From Nemertoderma westbladi (lineage: Eukaryota > Xenacoelomorpha > Nemertodermatida > Nemertodermatidae), in NCBI GenBank assembly GCA_032718475.1, contig JAUCBJ010008601.1, positions 1-39,653 on the forward strand: DNA of 39,653 bases, given 5' to 3'. The position numbers and the translations under genes were made by a program. The notes under the pieces are model-generated. The model was not told where the DNA came from, ran no database searches, and saw only the letters and a program-made list of their open reading frames with translations. Below are positions 1 to 8,848 of the stretch, one piece after another (position 1 is the first letter of the stretch; each line of letters starts with the position of its first letter).

Positions 1-1574
1 GACAATTGACGACGACGACGATCGTCGACGACGTTGAAACACGCTGTAGTTGTACCTTGGCGGGATACAGAGCGTCTTTGGTGAACTCCGACAGATTAAA
101 AATACCATCAAACTCGGATCTCCACACCTCCTCCAAGTCGCCCCATCGTGCATGTGTATCTGCAAGCAGCGTCGATCTGCCCTGGGGAATGGAACTCCAA
201 CTCTCTCGATTTCTCGGACAACATGTTTCGGATACACTTTAGGATGTGTACCGGATCGAAAATAAGGAATAACGGCTCCGCTGAATCGAATGGGGAGCGA
301 ACCCTCCATTATTAACATCATTAACATATCGTGTAAACATGTTAAAGAATTTCCGGTTAACCGAATTGTCATCACATAAAACAGCGATGACTCTCGCATT
401 AGTTTCGTGCAGAGACTTTGGGAACTTCAGGTACATATCATATTGGAATGTTCCATTTAAGTTCGAACATGGGAGAAGTCCAATAACAAACGCAGGTCCC
501 CCGAACAAGCAATTAACCATAAATGCCAACACAGTGCTGGCCAGTGTTTCGGGATAGTCGGCAGCTGGTCCAAAAACCGTTCCACCGTGGTATTGGAGTG
601 ATTGTTTCACATGAATTTCATCTATAATTACGGAGCAAAGTCGTTTACGGGGTTCTAACGTGGAGAAGACTGATGTCAGGAAAGTGTCCGACGATAGTTT
701 ACCAGTCGCATTAGTCAAACTGCGCAATAATCGTAGACTAGGGAGTTTCAACTGCTCCCTTAGAATATTATAAAGTTTGGTTGAATAGCAATACCACTGG
801 AAAGCATTGCAGATATCGCCAGAGGTGTAGACAACTCCGTTCCGTGGGGTGTTCAGCAGAGCAACTTGGCGATACAGGAAGAGGAAGCGAGGATTCTCCT
901 CTTCATAATGATCGAGGAAGTTGATGACTTCTGTAACTTCCGACCAATAACTTACGCGGGTCTTGTACCGTAAGAATGGGATACTAATTCGAGCGAGACT
1001 CGAGTAACAAACGAACTCAACCTTATCGTCAATGATGGTAAACTCGAGGGTCCACTTCGCAACAGCCACAGTCCGCTCCCGGTGCATCGCCAATAGAATT
1101 GTACCGCCGCGGTTTAAAATATCCACCTCTACGCCACAGTAGTACCGGTACTTTATCTTAAACTCTGTAGAAAAAGTATCTGCGACGATCTTGTCGCCAG
1201 AGAGGAACTCGGACAACTCATCGGGAAGAATATTCCGCGAAGATGGTCGCGATCGATCGGTTGATCTCGATACCGGAGGAGTGGGGGGAACAACTGACGC
1301 CGGTGCTGCAGTGAATACCGATGGAGGATCTCTCGGCACTAAGGAACCACCGCGAACAACTTTCATTTTGGTGCTGTCCGGCCAGTGTTTTCTGCAAACA
1401 CCAATTGTCTTTGTGACTTTATCGATGATGTTCGGTAACGCAGCCAACCAGCGTTGACGATCATCATTGTTGGCGGGGAAACCGTAACCAACCGCTAACA
1501 CTCTCCGCTTGTGGATTTGCCTGAGTTCCCTTGTAGTTAGATCGGCAATATCCAACACAACACTTGCGAGGCAT
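1..1574 (-). pseudogene. P-element-like transposase with THAP domain, frameshifted, 3' end outside window
   Basis: The main open block (about 239-1582) resembles THAP9/P-element transposases. An RNase-H-like core shows VIIDEIHVKQS (likely first catalytic Asp) followed by a conserved stretch ending VLCDDNSVNRKFF. The N-terminus is a C2CH THAP finger. Its true ATG is at 1574-1572 (begins MPRKCCVGYC), in a different frame from the main block; the second ligand pair is CRKH, followed by PPSVF. The frame change lies in a four-base C run (1475-1478 on plus). Below position 270 the expected motif IFDPVHILKCIRN occurs in another frame, beyond the stop at 239-241. Near 160-175 the frame changes again, to a segment with ARWGDLEEVW. 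So at least three frame lesions are visible and the C-terminus lies off the window. Family knowledge: such proteins bind terminal repeats through THAP and cut and paste DNA. Relic or sequencing indels are both possible; the family call is firm. Confidence 0.82.
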
Positions 1575-1580
1575 ATCGAC

Positions 1581-1932
1581 ACAAGTCCCTAAAAGGTGCC
1601 ACCCTGCTCCATAGCGCGGGAAATTCAAATGATAGAAAGACATGTAATTTGTACTGGAAAGGGTGGCAGATCAGATCTGCCACCTATATTTTGGCGGTAA
1701 ATTCAAATCTGTTTTAATATTGAATACATGAATAGAGTAAGACTAATGCAGTAATGTAATTCATTGATTCAGAATAAATTATTTCTTATCGGTTTAACTC
1801 ACTCATCCGTTATTGTTGTTGTTTTATCTATTCTGGGACTTCGAGCTGTCGAGCAGCACGTGAACAACTAATCTGGCTGGTTAACTAAGTCTGGGACTTC
1901 GAGCAGCTGACTGATTAACTACTCTGGGACTG
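1581..1932 (+). repeat. Left terminal inverted repeat arm
   Basis: This is the outer arm of the transposon. It matches the complement of about 2234-2687, including a near-palindrome around 1663-1685 (GGTGGCAGATC / GATCTGCCACC). The inner part holds subterminal motifs TCTGGGACTTCGAG and GCACGTGAACAACTA, which recur as tandem copies in the right arm. Confidence 0.85.
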
Positions 1933-2188
1933 TGTACAGTTTGTAATGGAAATATGATAATTCTGTAATTTGAATCAACCGCCAAAAATATATCAATTCA
2001 CTGCGCCTTTCTATCATCTATCTACTTGAAATCTACTATTAATATACTAGGCATAAATGTATATAATATATATATAAATGTTATAATTATAATGTTCTGA
2101 TGTAAACTGATGTAATTATAATTGATACAACCAAATAATAAATGTCCTTAACATTTTACTGGGATAGAAGTTAAGTCAAATCCCCCGA

Positions 2189-2218
2189 CCCCCCCCCCCC
2201 CCCCCCATCCCCCCCCCC
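2189..2218. repeat. Poly(C) tracts in the centre of the inverted-repeat transposon
   Basis: An 18-base C run and a 10-base C run are separated by AT. They occupy the unpaired centre of the element. Length in the assembly may be unreliable. Confidence 0.9.
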
Positions 2219-2233
2219 TCCTCAATTTGCAAT

Positions 2234-2687
2234 TTTGCTCGAAGTCCCAGACTAGTTAACCAGTCAGCTTAGTTGTTCACGTGGTATTCGAAGTCCCAGA
2301 CTAGTTAACCAGTCAGCTTAGTTGTTCACGTGGTGTTCGAAGTCCCAGACTAGTTAACCATAACCAGTCAGCTTAGTTGTTCACGTGCTGCTCGAAGTTC
2401 CAGACTAGTTAACCAGTCAGCTTAGTTGTTCACGTGCTACTCGAAGCCCCAGAATAGATAAAACAACAACAATAACGGATGAGTGAGTTAAACCGATAAT
2501 AAATATTTTATTCTGATTTAATGAATTACATTAGTCTCGATATTCATGTATTCAATGTTAAAACAGATTTGAATTTACCGCCAAAATATAGGTGGCAGAT
2601 CTGATCTGCCACAGTACAAATTACATGTCTTTCAATCATTTGAATTTCCCGCGCTATGGAGCAGGGTGGCACCTTTTAGGGACTTGT
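2234..2687 (-). repeat. Right terminal inverted repeat arm with 49-bp subterminal tandem repeats
   Basis: This arm is the reverse complement of the left arm. Its inner half (about 2239-2450) holds four tandem copies of a roughly 49-bp unit beginning TCGAAGTCCCAGACTAGTTA and containing GTTGTTCACGTG. The third copy has a 6-bp insertion. Subterminal tandem repeats are common transposase-binding arrangements; that role is inference. Confidence 0.82.
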
Positions 2688-2696
2688 CATATCGAC

Positions 2697-3055
2697 CAGT
2701 ATTATTCGTATTAATAGTCAGATAGTATTGTATTAATATTCGAAATTCCAGAATATTTAGCTTACCGTAGTTATCAAATACAAAATACAGAAGCCTAGGC
2801 TATAGAAATCAGGAAATAGCAATCTATCTAAGGAATTGCAGTATTAATACTGTACACCGTGAGGACAATGCTAAAATACACAAAATTAAGCAATTAAGAT
2901 TAATTATAATTAAACATATTTATTTCAGCACCAGAACTTATAAATCCAAAAATAAAGCTGACGTGTCAGCGTGTTGCATGGCCTTGTTCTGCTACTGCAA
3001 AATGTTAGGCCTACGCTAATTCTGCAGTTTTTTGGGCTGCAAGGCCTGTTAGTAA
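2697..3055. other. AT-rich spacer upstream of the minisatellite gene
   Basis: No coding region is seen here. The stretch presumably holds the 5' flank of the plus-strand gene that follows. The frame used by that gene is closed by TAA at 3053-3055. I found no convincing TATA box or unambiguous splice acceptor. Confidence 0.4.
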
Positions 3056-3073
3056 AGGTCGCCTTGCCCTAAG

Positions 3074-6000
3074 GTGAGCAACCGAGATGATAAATATTTA
3101 GCTACATATGTCGATCCATTTAGTGGGAAAGGGAAATACAAGATTGAGAATGATGGGAAACATAACTCGATGGATGAATACATTGGTGATGGTGGGTCAC
3201 CAATTATAGCTATAAATACCTGCAACGAAATGTTAGACTACATTTGGGAAAATTACAAGAAGAAAAAGGAACCATGCGATCATATAGCAGATAATCATAT
3301 ATTTTATAGGGATGATAATCATGTCAAAAATGAAGATTATTATGTCAATGAAGATGATAGTCATGCCAATGAAGGTGATAGTCATGCCAATGAAGGTGAC
3401 AATCATGTTAATGAAGGTGATAATCATGTGAATGAAGGTGATAATCATGTGAATGAAGGTGACAATCATGTTAATGAAGGTGATAATCATGTGAATGAAT
3501 GTGATAATCATGTGAATGAAGGTGATAATCATGTGAATGAAGGTGATAATCATGTGAATGAAGGTGACAATCATGTGATTGAAGGTGATAATCATGTGAA
3601 TGAAGGTGATAATCATGTGAATGAAGGTGATAATCATGTGAATGAAGGTGATAATCATGTGAATGGAGATGACAATCAAGTTAATGAAGGTGATAATCAT
3701 GTGATTGAAGGTGATAATCATGTGAATGAAGGTGATAATCATGTGAATGAAGGTGACAATCATGTTAATGAAGGTGATAATAATGTGAATGAAGGTGACA
3801 ATCATGTTAATGAAGGTGATAATCATGTGATTGAAGGTGATAATAATGTGATTGAAGGTGATAATCATGTGAATGGAGATGACAATCAAGTTAATGAAGG
3901 TGATAATCATGTGAATGAAGGTGATAATCATGTTAATAAAGGTGATAATCATGTTAATGAAGGTGATAATAATGTGAATGAAGGTGACAATCATGTTAAT
4001 GAAGGTGATAATAATGTGAATGAAGGTGACAATCATGTTAATGAAGGTGATAATCATGTTAATGAAGGTGATAATCATGTGAATGAAGGTGATAATCATG
4101 TGAATGAAGGTGACAATCATGTTAATGAAGGTGATAATCATGTGAATGAAGGTGACAATCATGTTAATGAAGGTGATAATCATGTTAATGAAGGTGATAA
4201 TCATGTGAATGAAGGTGATAATCATGTGAATGAAGGTGACAATCATGTTAATGAAGGTGATAATCATGTGAATGAAGGTGACAATCATGTTAATGAAGGT
4301 GATAATCATGTTAATGAAGGTGATAATCATGTGAATGAAGGTGATAATCATGTGAATGAAGGTGACAATCATGTTAATGAAGGTGATAATCATGTGAATG
4401 AAGGTGATAATCATGTTAATAAAGGTGATAATCATGTTAATGAAGGTGATAATCATGTGAATGAAGGTGATAATCATGTTAATGAAGGTGATAATCATGT
4501 GAATGAAGGTGATAATCATGTGAATGAAGGTGATAATCATGTGAATGAATGTGATAATCATGTTAATGAAGGTGATAATCATGTGAATGAAGGTGATAAT
4601 CATGTGAATGAAGGTGACAATCATGTTAATGAAGGTGATAATCATGTGAATGAAGGTGACAATCATGTTAATGAAGGTGATAATCATGTTAATGAAGGTG
4701 ATAATCATGTGAATGAAGGTGATAATCATGTGAATGAAGGTGACAATCATGTTAATGAAGGTGATAATCATGTGAATGAAGGTGACAATCATGTTAATGA
4801 AGGTGATAATCATGTGAATGAAGGTGATAATCATGTGAATGACGGTGATAATCATGTGAATGAAGGTGATAATCATGTCAATGAAGGTGATAATCATGTG
4901 AATGAAGGTGATAATCATGTGAATGAAGGTGATAATCATGTGAATGAATGTGATAATCATGTTAATGAAGGTGATAATCATGTGAATGAAGGTGATAATC
5001 ATGTGAATGAAGGTGACAATCATGTTAATGAAGGTGATAATCATGTGAATGAAGGTGACAATCATGTTAATGAAGGTGATAATCATGTTAATGAAGGTGA
5101 TAATCATGTGAATGAAGGTGATAATCATGTGAATGAAGGTGACAATCATGTTAATAAAGGTGATAATCATGTTAATGAAGGTGATAATCATGTGAATGAA
5201 GGTGATAATCATGTTAATGAAGGTGATAATCATGTGAATGAAGGTGATAATCATGTGAATGAAGGTGATAATCATGTGAATGAATGTGATAATCATGTTA
5301 ATGAAGGTGATAATCATGTGAATGAAGGTGATAATCATGTGAATGAAGGTGATAATCATGTGAATGAAGGTGACAATCATGTTAATGAAGGTGATAATCA
5401 TGTGAATGAAGGTGACAATCATGTTAATAAAGGTGATAATCATGTTAATGAAGGTGATAATCATGTTAATGAAGGTGATAATAATGTGAATGAAGGTGAC
5501 AATCATGTTAATGAAGGTGATAATCATGTTAATGAAGGTGATAATCATGTGAATGAAGGTGATAATCATGTGAATGAAGGTGACAATCATGTTAATGAAG
5601 GTGATAATCATGTGAATGAAGGTGACAATCATGTTAATGAAGGTGATAATCATGTTAATGAAGGTGATAATCATGTGAATGAAGGTGATAATCATGTGAA
5701 TGAAGGTGACAATCATGTTAATGAAGGTGATAATCATGTGAATGAAGGTGACAATCATGTTAATGAAGGTGATAATCATGTTAATGAAGGTGATAATCAT
5801 GTGAATGAAGGTGATAATCATGTGAATGAAGGTGACAATCATGTTAATGAAGGTGATAATCATGTGAATGAAGGTGATAATCATGTTAATAAAGGTGATA
5901 ATCATGTTAATGAAGGTGATAATCATGTGAATGAAGGTGATAATCATGTTAATGAAGGTGATAATCATGTGAATGAAGGTGATAATCATGTGAATGAAGG

Positions 6001-8848
6001 TGATAATCATGTGAATGAATGTGATAATCATGTTAATGAAGGTGATAATCATGTGAATGAAGGTGATAATCATGTGAATGAAGGTGACAATCATGTTAAT
6101 GAAGGTGATAATCATGTGAATGAAGGTGACAATCATGTTAATGAAGGTGATAATCATGTTAATGAAGGTGATAATCATGTGAATGAAGGTGATAATCATG
6201 TGAATGAAGGTGACAATCATGTTAATGAAGGTGATAATCATGTGAATGAAGGTGACAATCATGTTAATGAAGGTGATAATCATGTGAATGAAGGTGATAA
6301 TCATGTGAATGACGGTGATAATCATGTGAATGAAGGTGATAATCATGTCAATGAAGGTGATAATCATGTGAATGAAGGTGATAATCATGTGAATGAAGGT
6401 GATAATCATGTGAATGAATGTGATAATCATGTTAATGAAGGTGATAATCATGTGAATGAAGGTGATAATCATGTGAATGAAGGTGACAATCATGTTAATG
6501 AAGGTGATAATCATGTGAATGAAGGTGATAATCATGTTAATGAAGGTGATAATCATGTTAATGAAGGTGATAATCATGTGAATGAAGGTGATAATCATGT
6601 GAATGAAGGTGACAATCATGTTAATAAAGGTGATAATCATGTTAATGAAGGTGATAATCATGTGAATGAAGGTGATAATCATGTTAATGAAGGTGATAAT
6701 CATGTGAATGAAGGTGATAATCATGTGAATGAAGGTGATAATCATGTGAATGAATGTGATAATCATGTTAATGAAGGTGATAATCATGTGAATGAAGGTG
6801 ATAATCATGTGAATGAAGGTGATAATCATGTGAATGAAGGTGACAATCATGTTAATGAAGGTGATAATCATGTGAATGAAGGTGACAATCATGTTAATAA
6901 AGGTGATAATCATGTTAATGAAGGTGATAATCATGTGAATGAAGGTGATAATCATGTTAATGAAGGTGATAATCATGTGAATGAAGGTGATAATCATGTG
7001 AATGAAGGTGATAATCATGTGAATGAATGTGATAATCATGTTAATGAAGGTGATAATCATGTGAATGAAGGTGATAATCATGTGAATGAAGGTGACAATC
7101 ATGTTAATGAAGGTGATAATCATGTGAATGAAGGTGACAATCATGTTAATGAAGGTGATAATCATGTTAATGAAGGTGATAATCATGTGAATGAAGGTGA
7201 TAATCATGTGAATGAAGGTGACAATCATGTTAATGAAGGTGATAATCATGTGAATGAAGGTGACAATCATGTTAATGAAGGTGATAATCATGTGAATGAA
7301 GGTGATAATCATGTGAATGACGGTGATAATCCTGTGAATCTAGGTGACAATCATGTTAATGAAGGTGATAATCATGTGAATGAATGTGATAATCATGTTA
7401 ATGAAGGTGATAATCATGTGAATGAAGGTGATAATCATGTGAATGAAGGTGACAATCATGTTAATGAAGGTGATAATCATGTGAATGAAGGTGACAATCA
7501 TGTTAATGAAGGTGATAATCTTGTTAATGAAGGTGATAATCATGTGAATGGAGGTGATAATCATGTGAATGAAGGTGACAATCATGTTAATAAAGGTGAT
7601 AATCATGTTAATGAAGGTGATAATCATGTGAATGAAGGTGATAATCATGTTAATGAAGGTGATAATCATGTGAATGAAGGTGATAATCATGTGAATGAAG
7701 GTGACAATCATGTTAATAAAGGTGATAATCATGTTAATAAATGTGATAATCATGTTAATGAAGGTGATAATCATGTGAATGAAGGTGATAATCATGTGAA
7801 TGAAGGTGACAATCATGTTAATGAAGGTGATAATCATGTGAATGAAGGTGACAATCATGTTAATAAAGGTGATAATCATGTTAATGAAGGTGATAATCAT
7901 GTGAATGAAGGTGATAATCATGTTAATGAAGGTGATAATCATGTGAATGAAGGTGATAATCATGTGAATGAAGGTGATAATCATGTGAATGAATGTGATA
8001 ATCATGTTAATGAAGGTGATAATCATGTGAATGAAGGTGATAATCATGTGAATGAAGGTGACAATCATGTTAATGAAGGTGATAATCATGTGAATGAAGG
8101 TGACAATCATGTTAATGAAGGTGATAATCATGTTAATGAAGGTGATAATCATGTGAATGAAGGTGATAATCATGTGAATGAAGGTGACAATCATGTTAAT
8201 GAAGGTGATAATCATGTGAATGAAGGTGACAATCATGTTAATGAAGGTGATAATTATGTGAATGAAGGTGATAATCATGTGAATGACGGTGATAATCCTG
8301 TGAATCTAGGTGACAATCATGTTAATGAAGGTGATAATCATGTGAATGAAGGTGACAATCATGTTAATGAAGGTGATAATCATGTGAATGAAGGTGATAA
8401 TCATGTGAATGACGGTGATAATCCTGTGAATCTAGGTGACAATCATGTTAATGAAGGTGATAATCATGTGAATGAAGGTGACAATCATGTTAATAAAGGT
8501 GATAATCATGTTAATGAAGGTGATAATCATGTGAATGAAGGTGACAATCATGTTAATGAAGGTGATAATCATGTGAATGAAGGTGATAATCATGTGAATG
8601 ACGGTGATAATCCTGTGAATCTAGGTGACAATCATGTTAATGAAGGTGATAATCATGTGAATGAAGGTGACAATCATGTTAATGAAGGTGATAATCATGT
8701 GAATGAAGGTGATAATCATGTGAATGACGGTGATAATCCTGTGAATCTAGGTGACAATCATGTTAATGAAGGTGATAATCATGTGATGAAGGTGACAATC
8801 ATGTTAATAAAGGTGATAATCATGTTAATGAAGGTGATAATCATGTGA
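3074..8848 (+). CDS. Giant heptapeptide-repeat protein, N-terminal part (GDNHVNE repeats), unrecognised
   Basis: I do not recognise this gene. The frame is open from 3056 and starts with about 80 unique residues. The first codon at 3074 is GTG, which a eukaryotic gene would not normally use, so either the first exon lies upstream or translation starts at the in-frame ATG of MDEYIGDGG (residue 33). From about residue 80 the protein is almost only GDNHVNE, with variants GDNPVNL, CDNHVNE, GDNHVNK, GDDNQVNE and GDNHVIE. It is acidic, Asn-rich and low in hydrophobics, so probably disordered. Each unit carries one His and two or three acidic residues, so metal binding is conceivable but unproven. 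No membrane segment or catalytic motif is visible. One A is missing from the usual ATGTGAATGAA at about 8786, and the frame runs to a stop at 8846-8848 while the repeat continues in the next frame. Confidence 0.6.
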   Translation: MSNRDDKYLATYVDPFSGKGKYKIENDGKHNSMDEYIGDGGSPIIAINTCNEMLDYIWENYKKKKEPCDHIADNHIFYRDDNHVKNEDYYVNEDDSHANEGDSHANEGDNHVNEGDNHVNEGDNHVNEGDNHVNEGDNHVNECDNHVNEGDNHVNEGDNHVNEGDNHVIEGDNHVNEGDNHVNEGDNHVNEGDNHVNGDDNQVNEGDNHVIEGDNHVNEGDNHVNEGDNHVNEGDNNVNEGDNHVNEGDNHVIEGDNNVIEGDNHVNGDDNQVNEGDNHVNEGDNHVNKGDNHVNEGDNNVNEGDNHVNEGDNNVNEGDNHVNEGDNHVNEGDNHVNEGDNHVNEGDNHVNEGDNHVNEGDNHVNEGDNHVNEGDNHVNEGDNHVNEGDNHVNEGDNHVNEGDNHVNEGDNHVNEGDNHVNEGDNHVNEGDNHVNEGDNHVNEGDNHVNKGDNHVNEGDNHVNEGDNHVNEGDNHVNEGDNHVNEGDNHVNECDNHVNEGDNHVNEGDNHVNEGDNHVNEGDNHVNEGDNHVNEGDNHVNEGDNHVNEGDNHVNEGDNHVNEGDNHVNEGDNHVNEGDNHVNEGDNHVNDGDNHVNEGDNHVNEGDNHVNEGDNHVNEGDNHVNECDNHVNEGDNHVNEGDNHVNEGDNHVNEGDNHVNEGDNHVNEGDNHVNEGDNHVNEGDNHVNEGDNHVNKGDNHVNEGDNHVNEGDNHVNEGDNHVNEGDNHVNEGDNHVNECDNHVNEGDNHVNEGDNHVNEGDNHVNEGDNHVNEGDNHVNEGDNHVNKGDNHVNEGDNHVNEGDNNVNEGDNHVNEGDNHVNEGDNHVNEGDNHVNEGDNHVNEGDNHVNEGDNHVNEGDNHVNEGDNHVNEGDNHVNEGDNHVNEGDNHVNEGDNHVNEGDNHVNEGDNHVNEGDNHVNEGDNHVNEGDNHVNEGDNHVNKGDNHVNEGDNHVNEGDNHVNEGDNHVNEGDNHVNEGDNHVNECDNHVNEGDNHVNEGDNHVNEGDNHVNEGDNHVNEGDNHVNEGDNHVNEGDNHVNEGDNHVNEGDNHVNEGDNHVNEGDNHVNEGDNHVNEGDNHVNDGDNHVNEGDNHVNEGDNHVNEGDNHVNEGDNHVNECDNHVNEGDNHVNEGDNHVNEGDNHVNEGDNHVNEGDNHVNEGDNHVNEGDNHVNEGDNHVNEGDNHVNKGDNHVNEGDNHVNEGDNHVNEGDNHVNEGDNHVNEGDNHVNECDNHVNEGDNHVNEGDNHVNEGDNHVNEGDNHVNEGDNHVNEGDNHVNKGDNHVNEGDNHVNEGDNHVNEGDNHVNEGDNHVNEGDNHVNECDNHVNEGDNHVNEGDNHVNEGDNHVNEGDNHVNEGDNHVNEGDNHVNEGDNHVNEGDNHVNEGDNHVNEGDNHVNEGDNHVNEGDNHVNEGDNHVNDGDNPVNLGDNHVNEGDNHVNECDNHVNEGDNHVNEGDNHVNEGDNHVNEGDNHVNEGDNHVNEGDNLVNEGDNHVNGGDNHVNEGDNHVNKGDNHVNEGDNHVNEGDNHVNEGDNHVNEGDNHVNEGDNHVNKGDNHVNKCDNHVNEGDNHVNEGDNHVNEGDNHVNEGDNHVNEGDNHVNKGDNHVNEGDNHVNEGDNHVNEGDNHVNEGDNHVNEGDNHVNECDNHVNEGDNHVNEGDNHVNEGDNHVNEGDNHVNEGDNHVNEGDNHVNEGDNHVNEGDNHVNEGDNHVNEGDNHVNEGDNHVNEGDNYVNEGDNHVNDGDNPVNLGDNHVNEGDNHVNEGDNHVNEGDNHVNEGDNHVNDGDNPVNLGDNHVNEGDNHVNEGDNHVNKGDNHVNEGDNHVNEGDNHVNEGDNHVNEGDNHVNDGDNPVNLGDNHVNEGDNHVNEGDNHVNEGDNHVNEGDNHVNDGDNPVNLGDNHVNEGDNHVMKVTIMLIKVIIMLMKVIIM

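Larger units (their letters stand above)
1581..2687. mobile_element. Non-autonomous DNA transposon with long inverted repeats and 9-bp target duplication
   Basis: The two ends are inverted copies: 1581 begins ACAAGTCCCTAAAAGGTGCC and the complement of the right end (2687 leftwards) begins the same way. The match continues with small indels through about 270 bp at each end, and more loosely into subterminal repeats. The 9-bp sequence CATATCGAC directly precedes (1572-1580) and follows (2688-2696) the element, a target-site duplication. No transposase is encoded inside. A 9-bp duplication with long inverted arms is typical of Mutator-like (MULE) or foldback elements; that class is inference. 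The element sits beside the start codon of the P-like transposase, whose ATG lies inside the duplicated target. Confidence 0.88.

Noticed and set aside
3233-7312. Minus-strand frame of 1,359 codons (MIITFIH/MIITFIN repeats) as a real gene
   Set aside because: It is fully explained by the stop-free complement of a 21-bp unit. The unique flanks with coding character are on plus.
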